Origin: Clostridia bacterium | GTDB taxonomy: Bacteria; Bacillota; Clostridia; Oscillospirales; Acutalibacteraceae | Length of the DNA stretch: 8,337 bases | NCBI GenBank assembly: GCA_900754145.1 | Contig: CAAEBW010000357.1 | Coordinates: 1-8,337 of the forward strand | Direction: 5' to 3' | Shown: positions 5,901-8,337 of the stretch, piece after piece | How the letters are laid out: each line of letters starts with the position of its first letter | How positions within the stretch are numbered: position 1 is the first letter of the stretch | Position numbers and translations under genes: made by a program | The notes under the pieces: generated by a model | Database searches by the model: none | Seen by the model: the letters and a program-made list of their open reading frames with translations, nothing else | What the model was told of the DNA's origin: nothing

Positions 5901-5928
5901 TAAAAGGAAAAGCCACATTGAAGTGGCT
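5901..5928 (-). terminator. Attenuating terminator between rpmH and rnpA
   Basis: Right after the rpmH TAG, the minus strand has AGCCAC (5928-5923), a 6-nt loop and GTGGCT (5916-5911), then TTTCCTTTTA. The 6-bp stem and the U-run broken by CC suggest partial termination that sets a high L34 to RnpA ratio, an arrangement also known from E. coli rpmH-rnpA. Confidence 0.6.
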
Positions 5929-6063
5929 CTAGTATGTCAACTGCTTTCTGCCCTTCGCTCTGCGGCGCGCGAGCACCTTACGGCCGTTAGAGGTTGCCAT
6001 TCTCTTTAAAAAGCCATGCTCCTTTTTTCTGTGAAGCTTCTTAGGCTGATATGTCCTTTTCAT
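5929..6063 (-). CDS. rpmH: 50S ribosomal protein L34
   Basis: A 44-residue gene. The minus strand from ATG at 6063 starts [18 protein letters not shown] and continues with [20 protein letters not shown] and RKQLTY before TAG, a full-length textbook L34. L34 is a small, highly basic protein of the large ribosomal subunit. AGGAGGG lies seven nt upstream of the ATG. It is the first gene of rpmH-rnpA-yidD-yidC-jag and has its own consensus-like promoter with an A/T-rich upstream region. The leader carries a 6-bp hairpin (TCGGAC 6101-6106 / GTCCGA 6116-6121). In many bacteria dnaA sits next to rpmH; here the upstream neighbour is manA. Confidence 0.98.
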   Translation of the reverse strand: MKRTYQPKKLHRKKEHGFLKRMATSNGRKVLARRRAKGRKQLTY

Positions 6064-6150
6064 TTACGTACCCTCCTTAATTAAACACATCGGCGGTTAT
6101 TCGGACCGAAGTACAGTCCGAGAATTTAAGTCATAACCTATCGATTTTAG

Positions 6151-6180
6151 ATTATAACCCAAATTCTATGCATATGTCAA
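6151..6180 (-). promoter_or_regulatory. Sigma-A promoter for the rpmH operon
   Basis: Perfect TTGACA (6180-6175), 18-bp spacer, perfect TATAAT (6156-6151) on the minus strand, giving a leader of roughly 80 nt. Directly upstream, 6181-6224 is A/T-rich and holds two exact copies of a 14-bp sequence (6183-6196 and 6211-6224), resembling an UP element. The distal copy overlaps the manA stop codon. Confidence 0.87.
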
Positions 6181-6182
6181 CA

Positions 6183-6224
6183 AAAATATTTTTAAATACG
6201 CAAATTTGAGAAAATATTTTTAAA
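6183..6224. repeat. Two exact 14-bp A/T direct repeats upstream of the rpmH promoter
   Basis: AAAATATTTTTAAA occurs at 6183-6196 and again at 6211-6224, a 28-bp period. They flank a short non-repeated segment, lie just upstream of the rpmH -35 box, and the second includes the manA stop codon. The core AAATATTT is self-complementary. A role as a UP element for the RNA polymerase alpha subunit is plausible; a weak manA terminator is less so. Confidence 0.6.
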
Positions 6225-7176
6225 CCCTGCTGTATAAAATTTCGGCTTTTCCCGAAATTTTAACCTCAAAATCGGCGGGAATAAAGACGCTTCCGCCTTT
6301 TTGTGCAGAAAGTGAGCCGCCGTCCCACGCTATGTTAAGCTCGCCGTCCAGAACAAGAAGCGAAATAAAGCTGTCGCCGAGAGAAAGCTCGGTCTCGCCG
6401 TCAAGGGACAAAAGCTCGGCGGTAAACAAATCGCAGGAGGCAAGCTTTCTTACGCTTCCGTAGGTCTCCTTTTTAATTTCCCCTACATTTCCGTAAGGAA
6501 CAACGGGCTGTGTACGGCTTGTTACCTCAAGCGCCTTTTCAATATGTAAAGGACGGGGCTTGCCGTCGGCGCCGAGTCTGCCGTAATCCGAAACGCGGTA
6601 GGTAGTGTTTGAATTCTGCTGAACCTCGGCTATAAGTATTCCCGCGCCTATCGCGTGAAGCGTGCCCGCCGAGATAAAGAAAACGTCGCCCTTATGGACG
6701 GGGACATAATTGCAGATTTCGGGCAGAGTATTGTCCTTAATCCTGCGCTCAAGCTCCTCCTTTGAAACCTCGCGGTTAAAGCCGTAGATAAGCTCGGCAC
6801 CCTCATCACAGTCGACAACATACCACATCTCGGTCTTGCCGAACTCGCCCTCCTTTTCAAGGGCGTATTCATCATCGGGGTGAACCTGAACCGAAAGTCG
6901 GTCTTTAGCGTCGATAAGCTTTATTAAAAGGGGAAAATACGGAAACTCTGCCGCTTTTTTACCGACAGCCTTATCGCCCCAAAGCGCAATTACCTCTGCA
7001 AGTGTTTTTCCCGCAAGCGAACCGTTTTCCACCGTGTCCGCGCCGTCCTTATGGCAGGAAAGCACCCATGCCTCGGCGGCTATGTCCTTATCGGTCTCAT
7101 ATTTATATTCGGTTTTAAGCCTTGTTCCGCCCCAAAGGTAGTCCTTTACGGCGGGCTTTAATAATAACGGATACAT
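6220..7176 (-). CDS. manA: Class I (type I) mannose-6-phosphate isomerase, short Firmicutes form
   Basis: This cupin-fold zinc enzyme interconverts mannose 6-phosphate and fructose 6-phosphate, linking mannose use to glycolysis and supplying mannose for glycans. At 318 residues it is the short Bacillus-type form. Zinc-site motifs are QVHPDD (97-102), KTEMWYV (114-120) and GTLHAIGAG (171-179); the active-site segment QQNSNTTYRVSDYGR (186-200) ends with the catalytic Arg, where relatives often have NSDTTYR. The second, C-terminal cupin is present and ends in a beta-rich tail. ATG start with AAGGAG eight nt upstream. It has its own extended -10 promoter, divergent from the esterase gene. No canonical terminator follows; A/T-rich repeats lead straight into the rpmH promoter. 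Confidence 0.95.
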   Translation of the reverse strand: MYPLLLKPAVKDYLWGGTRLKTEYKYETDKDIAAEAWVLSCHKDGADTVENGSLAGKTLAEVIALWGDKAVGKKAAEFPYFPLLIKLIDAKDRLSVQVHPDDEYALEKEGEFGKTEMWYVVDCDEGAELIYGFNREVSKEELERRIKDNTLPEICNYVPVHKGDVFFISAGTLHAIGAGILIAEVQQNSNTTYRVSDYGRLGADGKPRPLHIEKALEVTSRTQPVVPYGNVGEIKKETYGSVRKLASCDLFTAELLSLDGETELSLGDSFISLLVLDGELNIAWDGGSLSAQKGGSVFIPADFEVKISGKAEILYSRV

Positions 7177-7207
7177 AAATTTCGCTCCTTATATCTCATT
7201 TATAATA

Positions 7208-7235
7208 ATTATAGCACATATTTCCAAAATATCAA
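7208..7235 (-). promoter_or_regulatory. Extended -10 promoter for manA
   Basis: TTGATA (7235-7230), 16-bp spacer and TATAAT (7213-7208) preceded by TGC, an extended -10, on the minus strand. It stands back to back with the plus-strand esterase promoter: the two -35 boxes are only nine bp apart, so one regulator could act on both. Confidence 0.8.
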
Positions 7236-7244
7236 GAAATCTTA

Positions 7245-7273
7245 TTGACAGCACGGTTTGCGGGTGCTAATAT
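7245..7273 (+). promoter_or_regulatory. Sigma-A promoter for the esterase gene
   Basis: Perfect TTGACA (7245-7250), 17-bp spacer, TAATAT (7268-7273). The predicted start near 7280 leaves a very short leader that begins at the Shine-Dalgarno AAGGAGG (7281-7287). This also rules out the upstream TTG/GTG codons near 7258 as start sites, since they would lie within the promoter. Confidence 0.82.
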
Positions 7274-7296
7274 ATGTGAAAAGGAGGAGGACACCT

Positions 7297-8136
7297 ATGA
7301 AATATGAAGTTTTACATTTAAAGGATTATTACCCGTTTTTGGGTGAAGATAACTGCGACCCGACGGTTGAAGCTTATCTTCCCTACAATATGACCGAGAT
7401 GCACCGTGAAAACGACAAGCGCCCCTGTATGATAGTCTGCCCCGGCGGTGGGTACGGTATGTGCTCGCAACGTGAGTCAGAACCTATCGCTTTGCAGTTT
7501 TTGCCGCAGGGTTACAATGTATTTACCATTACCTATTCGGTAGCTCCCCACCGTTTCCCGACCCAGCTTCGCGAGGTTGCGGCGTTAATGGAGCTTATCT
7601 ACAAAAACGCGGACGAATGGAACTGCGACACCGAAAAAATCGCAATAATCGGCTTTTCGGCGGGCGGTCACCTTGCCGCCCATTATTCGACAATGTTCGA
7701 CTGCAAGGAGGTAAGGGAGGTTTTCCCGGAAAGCAAGTCGGTAAACGCCTCGGTGCTTTGCTACCCCGTAATCACAGCCGACCCCGACCACGCGCATATG
7801 GGAAGCTTTTACAACCTGCTTGGAAAAAAAGATATTTCCAATGAGGATATAGAGTACTTCTCCTGTGACCGAAATGTTAAAGACAGTACCCCGCCCGCCT
7901 TTATATGGCACACCGCAGAGGATACCTGCGTGCCTGTTATGAACAGCCTATTATACGCGAAAGCGTGCAGCGAGCACAAGGTGCCGTTTGAGCTTCATAT
8001 TTATCCGTTTGGCGGTCACGGTTCATCAACCTGCGACGCACAGACGCTTAACACGGTAAGTACCGGACTTGCGCACGCAAACGTGTGGCTTTCAAGCCTT
8101 AAAAACTGGCTTAAATTGATAGGCTTTACAAAATAA
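7297..8136 (+). CDS. Alpha/beta hydrolase, acetyl-esterase (BD-FAE/acetylxylan esterase-like)
   Basis: A 279-residue alpha/beta-hydrolase-fold protein. The oxyanion-hole segment CPGGGYGMCS is at 48-57, followed by an ITYSVAPHRFP block (78-88), the nucleophile elbow GFSAGGHLA (119-127, Ser121), the acid in WHTAEDTCVPV (Asp209) and the catalytic His in FGGHGSS (His241), so the triad is complete. No signal peptide is visible, so it is probably cytoplasmic. Relatives remove acetyl (sometimes feruloyl) groups from xylo- or manno-oligosaccharides; the substrate here is inferred, not shown. I start at ATG 7297, which has a strong Shine-Dalgarno and lies after the promoter; a longer upstream reading frame overlaps the promoter. 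It diverges from manA, which fits use of acetylated sugars or mannan fragments. Tandem terminators follow. Confidence 0.85.
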   Translation: MKYEVLHLKDYYPFLGEDNCDPTVEAYLPYNMTEMHRENDKRPCMIVCPGGGYGMCSQRESEPIALQFLPQGYNVFTITYSVAPHRFPTQLREVAALMELIYKNADEWNCDTEKIAIIGFSAGGHLAAHYSTMFDCKEVREVFPESKSVNASVLCYPVITADPDHAHMGSFYNLLGKKDISNEDIEYFSCDRNVKDSTPPAFIWHTAEDTCVPVMNSLLYAKACSEHKVPFELHIYPFGGHGSSTCDAQTLNTVSTGLAHANVWLSSLKNWLKLIGFTK

Positions 8137-8150
8137 ATAACATTAAATAA

Positions 8151-8183
8151 TCTCCGTCCCGAAAAAGGGCGGAGAATTTTTTT
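8151..8183 (+). terminator. Intrinsic terminator of the esterase gene
   Basis: TCTCCGTCCC (8151-8160), loop GAAAAA, then GGGCGGAGA (8167-8175): nine pairs with one bulged T, followed by ATTTTTTT. It lies 14 nt after the stop codon. Confidence 0.9.
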
Positions 8184-8198
8184 GCAATAAAGGTTTAC

Positions 8199-8224
8199 AA
8201 AAGAGGGGGTGTCCCTCTTTTTTT
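8199..8224 (+). terminator. Second, tandem terminator
   Basis: AAAAGAGGG (8199-8207), 5-nt loop, CCCTCTTTT (8213-8221), with the T-run continuing to 8224. On the minus strand the same hairpin is followed by TTTTG, so it may work in both directions and insulate the esterase from the downstream gene. Confidence 0.8.
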
Positions 8225-8265
8225 ATTATATCAAGGGGAAAATTACGGCACGGGGAGGTGACGGA

Positions 8266-8337
8266 ATGGGCGAGGCATTAATATCGGCGGGAGCGGCGGT
8301 GATTGCGGGGCTGCTTTCGCTTGTCGGGGTGATGATA
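8266..8337 (+). CDS. Start of a small membrane protein gene, truncated by window edge
   Basis: ATG at 8266 follows GGGGAGGTG with a 5-nt spacer, and the frame stays open for 24 codons to the edge. The peptide begins MGEALISAGAAV and continues IAGLLSLVGVMI: a short polar start, then a continuous small-residue-rich hydrophobic segment that would form a membrane helix. Such starts are seen in small phage-type holin-like or coiled-coil membrane proteins, but too little is visible to name a family. Two terminators separate it from the esterase, so it should have its own promoter; I see no well-spaced -35/-10 pair in 8225-8265. Confidence 0.55.
   Translation, partial: MGEALISAGAAVIAGLLSLVGVMI

Noticed and set aside
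8194..8231. TTTACA plus TATTAT as a promoter for the right-edge gene
   Set aside because: The spacing is about 24 bp and the terminator hairpin lies between the boxes.

Overview
The window is a housekeeping stretch from a low-to-moderate GC Gram-positive bacterium, most likely an anaerobic Clostridia member (Oscillospiraceae/Ruminococcaceae-like). The evidence is the classic Firmicutes order rpmH-rnpA-yidD-yidC-jag, the walJ-rlmH pair, near-consensus sigma-A promoters, strong Shine-Dalgarno sites, TTG starts, and a palindromic repeat of a kind I recall from gut Clostridia. This placement is inference.

Layout, right to left along the minus strand: manA (7176-6220); then, from its own promoter, rpmH (6063-5929), an attenuating hairpin, rnpA (5878-5507), the overlapping yidD (5535-5308), yidC (5241-4309) and jag/khpB (4290-3331). 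A gene-free stretch follows, holding a ~129-bp two-armed palindromic repeat (3165-3293) and a consensus promoter (2964-2992). That promoter drives murA (start best placed at a TTG, 2887-1601), walJ (1540-749) and rlmH (752-273), with a terminator-like hairpin between murA and walJ. At the left edge a perfectly spaced promoter (224-252) drives a ~194-nt structured leader and the first eight codons of rpmG (L33), which runs out of the window. On the plus strand, divergent from manA, is an alpha/beta hydrolase of the acetyl-esterase type (7297-8136), closed by two consecutive terminators; a new small membrane-protein ORF then begins at 8266 and runs off the right edge.

Functionally the minus-strand block covers ribosome parts (L34, L33), ribosome maturation (RlmH), RNase P protein, membrane-protein insertion (YidC, YidD), RNA binding linked to cell-wall control (Jag/KhpB), peptidoglycan precursor synthesis (MurA) and a cell-wall-linked metallo-hydrolase (WalJ). 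In Firmicutes both rpmH-jag and walJ-rlmH typically lie near oriC, but dnaA is not next to rpmH here.

I found no new multi-gene system such as a defence or mobile island. The most promising undescribed signals are the structured leader before rpmG, an apparent exchange of groove residues in YidC (Arg to Asn in TM1, Gln to Arg in TM2), and the palindromic repeat upstream of murA.
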